Origin: Mnemiopsis leidyi
Taxonomy: Eukaryota > Ctenophora > Tentaculata > Lobata > Bolinopsidae
NCBI GenBank assembly: GCA_000226015.1
Contig: JH153314.1
Location: 54,377 to 91,497, forward strand
Length of the DNA: 37,121 nucleotides
Direction: 5' to 3'
Under the pieces are notes generated by a model. The model worked only from the letters and a program-made list of their open reading frames with translations, ran no database searches and had not been told where the DNA came from. Position numbers and translations under genes: made by a program. Below are positions 20,501 through 26,784 of the stretch, one piece after another. Every line of letters starts with the position of its first letter. Positions within the stretch are counted from its first letter, which is position 1.

Positions 20501-21673
20501 AGTGTTCTAATTTTTCGATTTTGTTACACTTTACATAATATGTATGTAAATTGTAAATACAATTGTTATGTATGTATAAATACATTATATAATTGTATTT
20601 ACTGTATATATGCAGTACTTCATAGCAATCAAACAAACCTACCAGAACATTCAGGGTTCCCATCTAAAGAAACGTTCCTCACAGCAAGCTTTGAGAGCAT
20701 GTTTGCTATGATGTGAAGTGCTTCCCTGTCTAAGCCACATCGCCAGAAACTGTAAATATATTAAGTCAATTATCAAATCCTAAAACAATTTTGTATTTTT
20801 GAATAATTTTAAAGGTGTCATCTTTAATAAAATTACCTTGAAATTACTGAAGTCTTATTTGTGAAAATATTGATATATTTTAGGTTATTAAGTACCTGAT
20901 AGTAGTTAAAGTTTGCGGTGCAGCTAAATTCAGGACATTCAAAATACTTGGGGAAACTTTCCAGCCTTTCACATAGAAACTTTTGATGGAATCTTTATTT
21001 TCTTCATCTTGCTCTACCTAGAGCATTAGAGCATTTATACAAAAAACGTTGAGCTTGTGATTTAGAAAAATATAAAATTCTGCAATTAAATGACTACACC
21101 ACTTTAGGGTAAGCTTTTACCTCTATGCAGGGTCGTAAGTATTCATATTTGTCTTTGGTAGTGAATGTCGTAGGTGCTCCTTCTGCTGTTTCAGTTCCAA
21201 GTGAAGCTGGGGCAAATTAATTAATTCCTTCTAAATCATATTTTCTTATGTCTGGCTATCATTAATCAGCTTTTATGAAATTGTTATTCAGAAGATCTAG
21301 CACAGGTTAATGATTTTATTTTCCAGATCAGAACAAAAAAAGAGAAATCAAAGTACCTGGATTTTGTGCCCTTTGCCTGAGAAGAACAGGCTCCATCTCT
21401 GACCGCTTGCATATCTCATTGTAGTCTGCCCTGTAGTCGCCAGTCAATGTGTATGCCTCTGCAGGATTTGATGTGAATTAATGATTGAATATCTGTCAAG
21501 AGCAGGATTTGACAGCCCAGAATTCAGGAAGGTTACTATCAATGAATAAAATAAAAATATGAAAATTTTGTACCAGGGGAATTATCATCAGCGACCTCTT
21601 CATCCTCAAGCTCACCCTCGATAGCCTGTACAGTTTCTTCTTTTGCTGCTGCCTTCTCCTTTTTCTTTGCCAT
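2537..21673 (-). CDS. LRRC71: LRRC71-like leucine-rich-repeat protein, complete 14-exon gene
   Basis: Exons, read on the minus strand: 21673-21574, 21458-21357, 21206-21121, 21017-20896, 20749-20643, 18094-17937, 8694-8533, 5531-5421, 4819-4761, 4468-4329, 4000-3924, 3723-3606, 2967-2858, 2668-2537. Every junction keeps phase and gives 527 aa; human LRRC71 is, from memory, about 559. The N-terminus is Lys/Glu-rich (MAKKKEKAAAKEE). Next comes an LRR block at about residues 138-260, with motifs NVSLDGNP, SSLSLRSNKI, TNLSLHNN and LTLNLSGNKI. The family-typical LTHEEVVARRKL helix follows, then a Lys/Gly-rich linker and a last LRR (LTCLNLNNNSI, LRLTLRNN). Weak points are the 3924 donor (GTCTGT) and the acceptors near 4000 (or 4012) and 3723 (or 3714), all in frame. 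Function is poorly known in any species. Three other genes lie in its introns. Confidence 0.82.
4023..4115. repeat. 12-bp minisatellite beside an LRRC71 exon
   Basis: About eight units of agcaagcaatat. The array lies on the acceptor side of the exon ending at 4000 or 4012. The long Leu/Ala/Ile-rich open frames across it come from the repeat itself. Confidence 0.85.
4555..4757. repeat. 17-18 bp minisatellite abutting an LRRC71 splice donor
   Basis: About eleven degenerate units of 'aagaagacgtgttacttaaa'. On the minus strand each unit reads GTAACACGTC..., and the array begins inside the GTAAGTAACACAT donor region of the exon 4819-4761. Confidence 0.85.
5532..5879. other. LRRC71 intron sequence without other features
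   Basis: AT-rich. No exon, repeat or mobile element was recognised here. Confidence 0.3.
5880..5945 (+). promoter_or_regulatory. Putative promoter of the RING-H2 gene
   Basis: Overlapping CRE (TGACGTCA, 5880-5887) and E-box (CACGTG, 5886-5891) elements lie about 50 bp upstream of TATATAAA (5938-5945). The RING-H2 start codon is about 350 bp downstream on the same strand. The spacing fits a TATA-type core promoter; assignment is by position only. Confidence 0.4.
6299..7939 (+). CDS. RING-H2 zinc-finger protein with C-terminal charged helix, nested in an LRRC71 intron
   Basis: Exon 1 (6299-6440) starts with ATG and encodes a RING-H2 finger: C4-x2-C7, C20-x-H22, H25-x2-C28 and C41-x2-C44, the pattern of E3 ubiquitin ligases. 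Exon 2 (6968 to about 7301) has Glu-rich, His-run and ...LYDMECEISKLRLDLKLVL segments. Exon 3 (7716-7939) encodes a strongly charged helix (RRLRRHLEAELEAERRDREH) and a Ser/Lys tail ending at TGA. The exon 2-3 phase fits. The exon 1-2 phase does not: exon 1 ends in phase 1, whereas the long exon 2 frame needs phase 0 at 6968. One surplus A in the A-run near 6981 would explain it, as would a missed exon. It resembles TRAIP/RNF-type ligases only in the RING; the exact family is unknown. It lies opposite to its host gene. Confidence 0.62.
6398..6848 (+). repeat. Three partial copies of the RING exon end and its donor
   Basis: The block 'aatccttctcc..cttgtcct..tgctatcagaaactatctggtaaatatat' at 6398-6458 recurs at 6739-6802, and its second half again at 6807-6848. 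Copies 1 and 2 are separated by a SINE. Each copy keeps a GTAAAT donor. Confidence 0.85.
6484..6735 (+). mobile_element. tRNA-derived SINE
   Basis: The 5' end looks like a tRNA. The acceptor-stem strand TGGTGGT (6489-6495) pairs at 6 of 7 positions with TCCACCA (6555-6561). An A-box-like TGTAGTGG and a B box GGTTCGATTCC (6541-6551) are present. A conserved body follows ('ctaagggcatttgcctatgc', 'gaatgatcgggaaaccgtga', 'gattgagggtta') and then an A-rich tail. Body-only relatives occur at 22230-22385 and 23850-23970. The weak T-stem argues against a working tRNA gene. Confidence 0.75.
7327..7506 (+). repeat. ~56-bp tandem repeat in the RING gene intron
   Basis: Four units of 'taatactttataatatctga' + 'gataaattctaaaacatgac' + 'tacatgt'. 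The array begins about 25 bp after the exon 2 donor region. Confidence 0.88.
7892..8150 (+). repeat. 55-bp minisatellite copying the end of the RING gene's last exon
   Basis: Units start at 7892, 7947, 8001, 8056 and 8111, the last decayed. Unit 1 is coding and ends in the TGA stop. Later units repeat 'agcagctctttgttcaagaa' and 'gtctgccaaatcttcttgac', each again carrying the TTGA stop context. Confidence 0.88.
8701..9485 (-). pseudogene. Decayed duplicate of an LRR-coding segment, split by a transposon
   Basis: 'ttatcttgttaccacccaga' at about 9410 and 'gagtcagtaaagtcc' just after match, with substitutions, the LRR-coding exon at 8640-8680 ('ttattttgttaccactcaga', 'gagttagtagagtcc'). On the minus strand the relic reads roughly LLTLIHLGGNKIT against LLTLNLSGNKIT. 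Short repeats of 'aagatgttatcttgtta' flank the transposon. The spliced gene model does not need this copy. Confidence 0.6.
8733..9395. mobile_element. pogo/Tigger-like DNA transposon (non-autonomous)
   Basis: A 663-bp element with inverted termini of at least 20 bp (CAGTCATCCCCCGATTTACC... at the left, its complement at the right) and flanking TA dinucleotides at 8731-8732 and 9396-9397. The CAG...CTG ends and TA target site are typical of the Tc1/mariner pogo group. No transposase frame is present. Confidence 0.8.
9486..10389. other. LRRC71 intron between the LRR relic and the LDLa-GPCR
   Basis: AT-rich sequence, presumably including the 3' UTR of the GPCR. No exon or repeat was recognised. 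Confidence 0.3.
10390..13632 (-). CDS. LDLa-repeat rhodopsin-family GPCR (1039 aa), nested in an LRRC71 intron
   Basis: Two exons: 13632-13566 encodes a signal peptide (MFIFLSFLLVPIIIMCQS) and 13442-10390 carries the rest, with phase kept (AAAG|GTAAAC; TACAG|TA). The ectodomain (about residues 25-655) is cysteine-rich, with at least six LDL-receptor class A units recognised by CDG/CNG-x-x-DC-x-D-x-x-DE, for example CDGKPDCEDETDE and CDGIFDCLDLSDEC. The 7TM domain starts near residue 660. It has SSGDFLIGCYL in TM2, SGGRIVGI where DRY is expected, a second extracellular loop of about 100 residues, LTDFLCWIPF in TM6 and NPLIY in TM7. TM2 and TM6 resemble relaxin-receptor/LGR types and molluscan GRL101, but no LRR block is evident. 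The ligand is unknown. It sits on the host gene's strand. Confidence 0.88.
13633..14499. other. LRRC71 intron upstream of the LDLa-GPCR
   Basis: Contains a poly-C run of about 18 at 13817-13834. The segment at about 13980-14190 is richer in GC ('gaaccctgggccactccgta', 'gccgaagctgtacc') and looks like an unclassified dispersed repeat, but no second copy was found in the window. No gene seen. Confidence 0.3.
14500..14660 (+). pseudogene. Decayed non-LTR retrotransposon 3' coding end
   Basis: Reads ...LALDREKWKKLEDG-stop, with a local duplication of 'ctttagatagagaaaag'. A/LALDR-x-x-W is common near the C-terminus of non-LTR reverse-transcriptase ORFs. A related fragment lies at 16320-16515. Confidence 0.45.
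14856..14932 (+). CDS. Possible isolated exon, unrecognised
   Basis: A 77-nt open stretch between an acceptor (TTCCATAG) and a donor (GAG|GTATAA). It reads GDKTALVTDPAIRMLQWGYD followed by KYNAQE. Its codons look protein-like, and the base composition differs from the AT-rich surroundings. No family is recognised and no partner exons were found nearby, so it may be a gene relic or a chance match. Confidence 0.28.
15184..15258 (-). mobile_element. tRNA-like sequence, probably a SINE head or tRNA pseudogene
   Basis: On the minus strand GCCGGTAGCTTAATTGTAAG and then AGCAC give an A-box-like D arm, GGATCATACCC is a degenerate B box, and CCCGGCA partly pairs with the 5' end. The B box departs from GGTTCGAATCC, so it is unlikely to be a working tRNA. 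A 24-bp direct duplication ('actgatagtcaattcagaa') lies just beside it. Confidence 0.45.
15259..16319. other. AT-rich LRRC71 intron sequence
   Basis: No exon, repeat family or RNA gene could be supported. Confidence 0.3.
16320..16515 (+). mobile_element. Non-LTR retrotransposon 3' end (fragment)
   Basis: Encodes ...LRNFALDRRQWRELCKI-stop, resembling the C-terminal end of LINE-type ORF2. After it come 'gaataaagtta' and an (ATA)n-like tail at about 16500-16513, a usual LINE 3' end. Heavily 5' truncated. Confidence 0.55.
16797..16882 (-). pseudogene. Fragment copied from the LDLa-GPCR TM6-TM7 region
   Basis: 'tgtggcatccagaacttcaa' and 'cagagtgcaggacagagatt' at 16800-16840 match 10523-10562 almost base for base, and similarity continues through 'gatccagcagag' and 'atctgtcag'. 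The corresponding part of the GPCR encodes TDFLCWIPFILISVLHSVEV. Only about 80 bp is kept, on the same strand as the intact gene. Confidence 0.8.
16890..17100. repeat. Diverged direct duplication containing CACGTGACC
   Basis: 'tatcacgtgacccc' ... 'ataaggccccaaa' at about 16908-16952 recurs as 'tatcacgtgaccca' ... 'tatggccccaaa' at about 17050-17091, each preceded by a 'gacaaaaa' or 'gccaaaaa' stretch. Origin unknown. Confidence 0.55.
17101..17936. other. LRRC71 intron sequence
   Basis: AT-rich. No splice-bounded exon or repeat recognised before the LRRC71 exon ending at 17937. Confidence 0.3.
18635..19888 (-). CDS. Rhodopsin-family GPCR (327 aa), nested in an LRRC71 intron
   Basis: Two exons: 19888-19625 (donor CCA|GTAAGC) and 19354-18635 (acceptor GGCAG|GGA), joined in phase 0. 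Seven hydrophobic segments are visible. TM1 is TFLVVCVVLLVVSSVCNPIV and TM2 has TVNDFLTCLL. TM3 is followed by TVRCVAIHFPF, in which VRC replaces the usual DRY. TM7 is IISAINPLIYILRSSKIKEK, with the NPxxY motif and a helix-8-like sequence. There is an N-glycosylation site (NGT) in the short N-terminus. There is no long ectodomain, unlike the neighbouring LDLa-GPCR, and the two are not close relatives. The ligand is not predictable. The gene lies on the host strand, and its intron is filled with a tandem repeat. Confidence 0.85.
19378..19550. repeat. 35-bp minisatellite filling the GPCR intron
   Basis: Nearly five units of 'ttaagaaagtaaataatact' + 'tgataaaacgtaaac', starting about 20 bp from the acceptor of GPCR exon 2. 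Units differ mainly at aagaaag/aacaaag. Confidence 0.92.
19889..20642. other. LRRC71 intron upstream of the small GPCR
   Basis: Contains an AT-rich inverted repeat: gtaaatacaatt at 20553-20564 and aattgtatttac at 20591-20602. A TATATATAAAG run lies at about 20100. No exon found. Confidence 0.35.
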
Positions 21674-22229
21674 GCTGTTAAAAACTCGAATTGTTACTTA
21701 ATGTCAGATGTGGTAGAACAAAGGGACATGCTTGGGCACTGTTACCTTTCCGTCCACAACAACAAAACATGTCAACATCTTTAACTGAAAACTATAAAAT
21801 TTGGCTGCAGGGTTAAAAGTTCTGTGATGGACTTAAGCTGAAATTTGAAATATGAGTAGCAAATGGGTTTGATTATTGTTATGAGTTCTTGATTCGAAAC
21901 TTTATCATTTGAAAATAGGATTTTGGAAAGGTGGCATCATGGGTGAAGTGCCCATTGTACATCGTAAAAAATGAAAAAATAAATAAATGCTGCTTCCAAT
22001 CCCCATCTTCAGCTGTTTTACCCTAGATGATCAAATGCCTCCTCTAAAACGCCCCTACCAGGACAGTTGTTTTGGCAAATGGGCAGCATTACGTTACATT
22101 TTGCTCCTGTGAGGAGAAATAGCAGTTCAGAGACATATGAAAAGATAATTTTTTCTCTAATTCTATTATTATCCTCATTATCCACATAACACTGTGTATT
22201 TAATGAATGAATTTTTTTATATTTGTTAC
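21674..22229. other. 5' flank of the LRRC71-like gene
   Basis: Upstream of the LRRC71 start codon on the minus strand. No TATA box, X-box or CRE could be recognised with confidence, and no other gene is visible. Confidence 0.3.
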
Positions 22230-22385
22230 GCCTGTACCACGGCTTTTACATTTATACTGAAAGGCTTTTGGAAGATTCTAACTTTTTTAACTGAGACCAT
22301 CCCCATTTAAGCCTCAATCACAGTTTTCTGGTCATTCAGCTGAATCGATTGAAGAAGATTACATAGGCAAATGCCCTAAGCAAAC
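22230..22385 (-). mobile_element. SINE body fragment
   Basis: Reverse-complement match to the body and tail of the SINE at 6484-6735 ('gcatttgcctatg', 'gtgattgagg', 'tagaatcttcca', 'ggcgtaacaaatat'). The tRNA-like head is missing. Confidence 0.7.
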
Positions 22386-22440
22386 TCAAAATTCGAAAGT
22401 ATCAAAAGTGTGTAGTGTATTCAGTACACATTTGTAGTTA

Positions 22441-22817
22441 GGGGTCGTTCAGTATTCACATATGACGTCAGCAAATTTTCGGTAATTTTTACCCCCCTCC
22501 CTCCATCATCATTCATCATCATTACAAACCCCCCCCCTAAATGTCAGAGGTAAATTACCATACTGACATCATCACAGTCGAAACCCCCCCTACTTCTTCA
22601 TGTAAAAAACTTTTTGGTTTGATTTGCAGTAATTTTTGAAACTTTTCTTACTAAGTCAGTGAAAACACAGTATTTCACCAAATTTCTGAATCAGAATTTT
22701 AACTTGAAAATCTTGATTCTGATTTTGTAAAATTCTTTCGAAAAAAAATCCATCAATCGTCATCATTTAGAAACCCCCTCCCCCCTCTAGGTGATGACAT
22801 CATATGTGAACGACCCC
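22441..22817. mobile_element. PIF/Harbinger-like MITE, intact ends
   Basis: A 377-bp element with GGGGTCGTTCA at the left and TGAACGACCCC at the right, flanked by TTA on both sides (22438-22440, 22818-22820). The 3-bp TTA duplication and G-rich termini fit PIF/Harbinger MITEs. It carries TGACGTCA at 22463-22470. Its second family member is at 1455-1992. Confidence 0.82.
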
Positions 22818-22959
22818 TTACAAAAAACACACAAAGAATTAACAGGACACATTTTCATCTCGAAATGAGAAATCCTTTTGGTTCACCACCATTTTCTATT
22901 TTCAACCAGTCACATTGTTTGAACGATTAAGGACACAATGAAAATATCACTCTTCTGCC

Positions 22960-23605
22960 TTTAAAACAGTTGCTAGGCGCTGCAAGGGTCTCTCTCTACA
23001 AACCCCAGGCAAACATACATTTGAATGAAATATGTAGTTTAGGGAACATAGTAAAACTCAAAGTTAGTAAAAAAATAATTAAAAAATTATTTTATACCGA
23101 TACAATCAAATCATATAATAGTATTAAACCTTTTATTGAAAGCTTAGATCTCAGCATTAGAAGAAGCATTAGAAGCTACAAGTACAAAATTCGTGTGTTA
23201 GATTTCTCTTTATCAAAGAAGGTCACAATAAATGGGAAAGTGTCACACCCCTCCTGCAAAGGCCCATTTTCTGCCCATAAAAGAAAGATAAAGTTCTGAA
23301 AGATTGCTGTTATGGTGTTCAAGTGTCTAAATAACATTGCCCAAAGCTACCTTACAGCATGTATAAATGTTAAGGATCAGCCTCTAAACGCAATCCCGAC
23401 AGACAAAGAATTTTTTCTGCTGAAGAAACCAACAGTGATTAACCTTCTGAGAGCTGAGCGAGGATTTTCTTACTGTGGACCATTGATTTGGAACAATCTG
23501 CTGTATGAATTGAAAACATGTTGTGATATTGTCAAGTTCAAAAAATCATTGAAAACACATGACACTTGCTTAAGGAGGCATTTGTTGCACTTTAAGCCTT
23601 AGTGA
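22960..23605 (+). mobile_element. Non-LTR retrotransposon (LINE) 3' fragment
   Basis: From about 23303 to TAG at 23600 the frame reads MVFKCLNNIAQSYLTACI ... GFSYCGPLIWNNL ... FKKSLKTH. This is the usual C-terminal pattern of LINE reverse-transcriptase ORFs (YK-x-LN-x-x-A-P-x-YL ... FS ... LWN-x-LP ... F+-x-x-LK). Upstream, another open frame (22970-23299, ending KRKIKF-stop) may belong to the same element in a shifted frame or be unrelated. 5' truncated and not functional. Confidence 0.7.
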
Positions 23606-23849
23606 AATTTTCACTGGTTGCACATCTTAGCTTCTTAAACTTTCATTTCAAAACTGTACACTATTGGGACAGGTGTTGAGGAATGTAGCCAGGTAATGGG
23701 CATGTTTGCTTGGTGCTTCTTCATGCCCTTTTTTACTTCACCCAACACACCACTAGCTCTTCAATCTAATTGGCTTTTAGAAATTTAGCGAGAAGATTGC
23801 ATAGCTGATTTTTGTTGATAAACTTTCTTTATCGGCTGATTGAATCCAA

Positions 23850-23970
23850 GAGGAATTCGCTAAGGGCACTTGCATATGCAATCTTCTTCGGTCGACTCAG
23901 CCGAATGATCGGGAAACCGCGATTGAGGGTTAATTTATGAGGGTCTCTGTTAAAATATCAAGAATCTTTG
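23850..23970 (+). mobile_element. SINE body fragment
   Basis: Matches the SINE body ('cgctaagggcacttgcatat', 'cagccgaatgatcgggaaac', 'gattgagggttaa'). It shares with the 22.3 kb copy a 'cttcttc' segment lacking in the 6.5 kb copy. Confidence 0.72.
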
Positions 23971-24195
23971 AATTTTTTGAATTTGAATATAAAATTCCAA
24001 ATAAATACTAAATTTGTGACACAATACAGTATAATGATAATAAGTTAACACGTTAATAATAGAGAATATTTGAAATGAGGAATTAGAAACTCATGTGAGT
24101 GCCTCATTTGAGTGCCTCAAGTGCCTCATGTGAGTGCCTCAAGTGTCTCAATGCGTTTTGTAGTTGTCTGTTATCGGGGTACCCTACCTAAGGTC

Positions 24196-24579
24196 AACAA
24201 GAATTGCGGCCGCTTTCATTGTGTCAGGCGACCGCTGAATTTCCCGTATCTTGCCGTCGCTTATTGTCATAAAACCTCGAGGAATGAGGAATCAAAATAC
24301 GCAACCTCGTACCAGACGTAATTTCGGTTAGTTGTTCTGCACGTGTAAAATCAGACGCGCGAATTCACGCAGCCGTTCGATGCAGCCACGATTGAAAAAT
24401 TGCACGCGCAAATTTAAGATGACAAAATTGCGCATTCTTTTCATCGTTTATTTCAAATATCTTAACTCAGCTCTGTATGACGTCGTTATTGTATTGTATG
24501 TGCTGCCTTCATCATTTATTCATGCTGCGTTGTGTTTATGCTTCTGGCGTGAATTAGTCGTTAAAAGGATTTGGTCGGA
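24196..24579 (+). repeat. 0.38 kb repeat, copy 1 (cut by the N gap)
   Basis: Nearly identical to 25633-26013, from 'aacaagaattgcggccgctt' to 'ggatttggtcgga'. Differences are a few substitutions and a small indel at 'aagatgacaaaattg' versus 'aagacacaattg'. The family is unclassified; no clear terminal repeats or coding capacity. Confidence 0.92.
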
Positions 24580-24589
24580 NNNNNNNNNN
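24580..24589. other. Assembly gap (10 N)
   Basis: Ten N bases at the exact 3' end of repeat copy 1; the true gap length is unknown. Confidence 1.
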
Positions 24590-24790
24590 TAGTTACTTTG
24601 GAGTGAAAGTGCAATGTTAACTCTGGAGTTAAGTAACTTTGAAGTTTAGTTACTTTGGAGTGAAAGTGCAATGTTAACTGTGGAGTTAAGTAACTTTGAA
24701 GTTTAGTTACTTTGGAGTGAAACTGCAATGTTAAATCTGGAGTAAAGTAACTTTGAAGTTTAGTTACTTTGGAGTGAAAGTGCAATGTTT
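24590..24790. repeat. 57-bp tandem repeat next to the gap
   Basis: About 3.5 units of 'tagttactttggagtgaaag' + 'tgcaatgttaactctggagt' + 'taagtaactttgaagtt', starting at the gap edge, so the array may be longer in reality. Confidence 0.92.
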
Positions 24791-25084
24791 ACGCAAAGTG
24801 TTTCGACACCACCGATTCTTTTCATTACTTTCTTTCAGTTTCTCGACAAATATGGCTATGTATATTTAAGTTTATGGTTATGTGCATGAGGTGATAAGCA
24901 AAATTGATCACTTTTCAGATCTTACATTAGCTGACATGAAAAATTTTGCTTTTACTTATTGTACTTCTATTAGTGTACAAATTTAAGTTTAACTCATTGT
25001 ACGATGTACGATGTACAACAAGTCTAAAGTGAAAGTTCTGTAAATATGTCAGGCATGCCAATGCTGTAAGAAAACTGTGTAGCA

Positions 25085-25251
25085 CAAAGTGAAAGTGAAA
25101 GTGCAAATGAATTAATGAAAGTGAAAGTGCTAATGAATTAATGACAGTGAAAGTGCTAATGAATTAATGACAGTGAAAGTGCTAATGAATTAATGAAAGT
25201 GAAAGTGCTAATGAATTAATGAAAGTGAATGTGCTAATGAATTAATGACAG
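25085..25251. repeat. 24-bp minisatellite ending in the PKG exon acceptor
   Basis: About seven units of 'gtgaaagtgctaatgaatta' + 'atga'. The last unit reads AATTAATGACAG and its final AG is the splice acceptor of the next exon. Earlier units also include 'ttaatgacag'. Confidence 0.9.
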
Positions 25252-25378
25252 TTCAGGGTCGATCAGGTCGAGCTCTCCTGAACCGATTGCCGCTAACGAG
25301 GAGTACGCTAATCTCAAGTACGAGGACCTCAAGTTCATAGCAACCCTCGGGATGGGCGGTTTCGGCAGAGTAGAACTG
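25252..25378 (+). CDS. Single exon of a cGMP-dependent protein kinase (PKG), start of the kinase domain
   Basis: 127 nt between AATGACAG and CTG|GTGAGT, read in the third frame. It encodes a Ser-rich linker, then ANLKYEDLKFIATLGMGGFG and RVEL. This is the glycine-rich ATP loop (GMGGFGRVEL) of PKG; animal PKGs have ANLKLSDFxxxDTLGVGGFG at the same place. Neither the upstream cyclic-nucleotide-binding domains nor the rest of the kinase domain can be found on either side. The next plus-strand gene begins 3.7 kb downstream. The exon sits between two copies of the 0.38 kb repeat and close to an assembly gap, so it may be a gene fragment or misplaced sequence. Confidence 0.8.
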
Positions 25379-25430
25379 GTGAGTTAATTTGCAGGGGCAC
25401 CCCCCCTCCTTCACTGTGTATATTGTACAG

Positions 25431-25503
25431 GGAGAACTAAGGACTAATGAATATCGAGAACTTAGGACTAATGAATATCGAGAACTAAGGACTAATGAAT
25501 GAA
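25431..25503. repeat. 24-bp minisatellite just after the PKG exon
   Basis: Three units of 'gagaactaaggactaatgaa' + 'tatc', starting about 50 bp after the exon's donor. Confidence 0.9.
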
Positions 25504-25632
25504 ATTTCAAAATATTTTTAAAATTTCCTCACAAAAATGCTTGTGTCATTAGTAAAGGCTTACTCAAAGATACATTCAATAATAACAACGTATATGTCGT
25601 CTGTATTTATAATTATTTACAATACCCTAGTT

Positions 25633-26013
25633 AACAAGAATTGCGGCCGCTTTCATTGTGTCAGGCGACCGCTGAATTTTCCGTATCTTGCCGTCGCTTA
25701 TTGTCATAAAACCTCGAGGAATGAGGAATCAAAATACGCAACCTCGTACCAGACGTAATTTCGGTTAGTTGTTCTGCACGTGTAAAATCAGACGCGCGAA
25801 TTCACGCAGCCGTTCGATGCAGCCACGATTGAAAAATTGCACGCGCAAATTTAAGACACAATTGCGCATTCTTTTCGTCGTTTATTTCAAATATCTTAAC
25901 TCAGCTCTGTATGACGTCGTTATTGTATTGTATGTGCTGCCTTCATCATTTATTCATGCTGCGTTGTGTTTATGCTTCTGGCGTGAATTAGTCGTTAAAA
26001 GGATTTGGTCGGA
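25633..26013 (+). repeat. 0.38 kb repeat, copy 2
   Basis: Second copy of 24196-24579 in the same orientation. Its 3' flank ('gctgagattaaaatagtgct') is intact, unlike copy 1. Confidence 0.92.
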
Positions 26014-26259
26014 GCTGAGATTAAAATAGTGCTCATATATTTATTTCTCTCTGTCATTCGACAAATTACTCAATAAAACGTAAGTTTGAAAGAATTTTAA
26101 TTGTACTTTACTTTTACTTTTTGTTTTCCCTGTTTGATCGTACATCTTGTTGTAGTTGTTGAGAGGTAATTATGTATACATTTCATGATGTGGAATACAT
26201 TCTGCGGCCTGAGGCAGTTAAAACCTATAATTGTAATCGTATACATTAAGTTTGATAAA

Positions 26260-26312
26260 GGAGCTTGCGCGCGGACGGGCGCGCGGACGTACGGACGGAC
26301 GGACGGACGCTT
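26260..26312. repeat. GGAC simple repeat with GCGCGC tracts
   Basis: 'gcgcgcggacgggcgcgcgg' followed by (GGAC)n up to 26308. A GC island in AT-rich sequence. Confidence 0.8.
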
Positions 26313-26366
26313 TTTGAGCTAATTATCCAAATTTACGCTGTCGATCGCCAACCCTTGTTTTGTACT

Positions 26367-26386
26367 TTTTGTGCACGTGCACAAAA
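26367..26386. repeat. Perfect 20-bp palindrome
   Basis: TTTTGTGCACGTGCACAAAA, self-complementary over its full length, with a central E-box CACGTG. Confidence 0.95.
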
Positions 26387-26400
26387 CGTATCAAAACAAT

Positions 26401-26435
26401 CTTGCCATTTGGGCCCTTCGGGCCCAAATGGCAAG
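26401..26435. repeat. Perfect hairpin with 16-bp arms
   Basis: Left arm CTTGCCATTTGGGCCC, loop TTC, right arm its exact complement. It could be the core of a small fold-back element; it lies 15 bp from a second palindrome and 55 bp upstream of the hAT MITE. Confidence 0.95.
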
Positions 26436-26489
26436 ATACGGGAAAAAATAAAGTAATTATATAAACGTAAGAACAACCAGCATATCACA

Positions 26490-26776
26490 CAGTGGCGTAA
26501 CGTTGCAGGTCTAGCCAATATGGCGCCCCTCGGCGATAAAAATGCGCCCCTAAGTGGCGCCCCTGGTGTAAGGGCTTACTGGGAGCAATTTGTGAAAATA
26601 TGGCCGAAAAATCTAAACAAATAGTTGATAGTGAAGTTATTAAACCAATCATGCGATTTTGCTAGTCGCGCAGTTAATCTTGCAAAATTGTCCCATATTT
26701 TTATGACGATTTGGCGCCCCCTTATGACGGCGCCCCCCGGCGTAGCCGGGGTGGCCGGGGCATCGTTACGCCGCTG
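26490..26776 (+). mobile_element. hAT-type MITE with intact ends and 8-bp target duplication
   Basis: A 287-bp element with ends CAGTGGCGTAACG and CGTTACGCCGCTG, inverted repeats with one mismatch. It is flanked by ATATCACA at 26482-26489 and again at 26777-26784. The 8-bp duplication and CAGTGGCG termini are the hAT signature. No transposase is encoded. The inside is GC-rich ('atggcgcccc' repeated). A truncated copy lies at 872-1050. Confidence 0.9.
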
Positions 26777-26784
26777 ATATCACA

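Noticed and set aside
24332-26029. Duplicated 86-aa protein (MFCTCKIRR...)
   Set aside because: The frame lies in a dispersed 0.38 kb repeat with no codon bias or domain.
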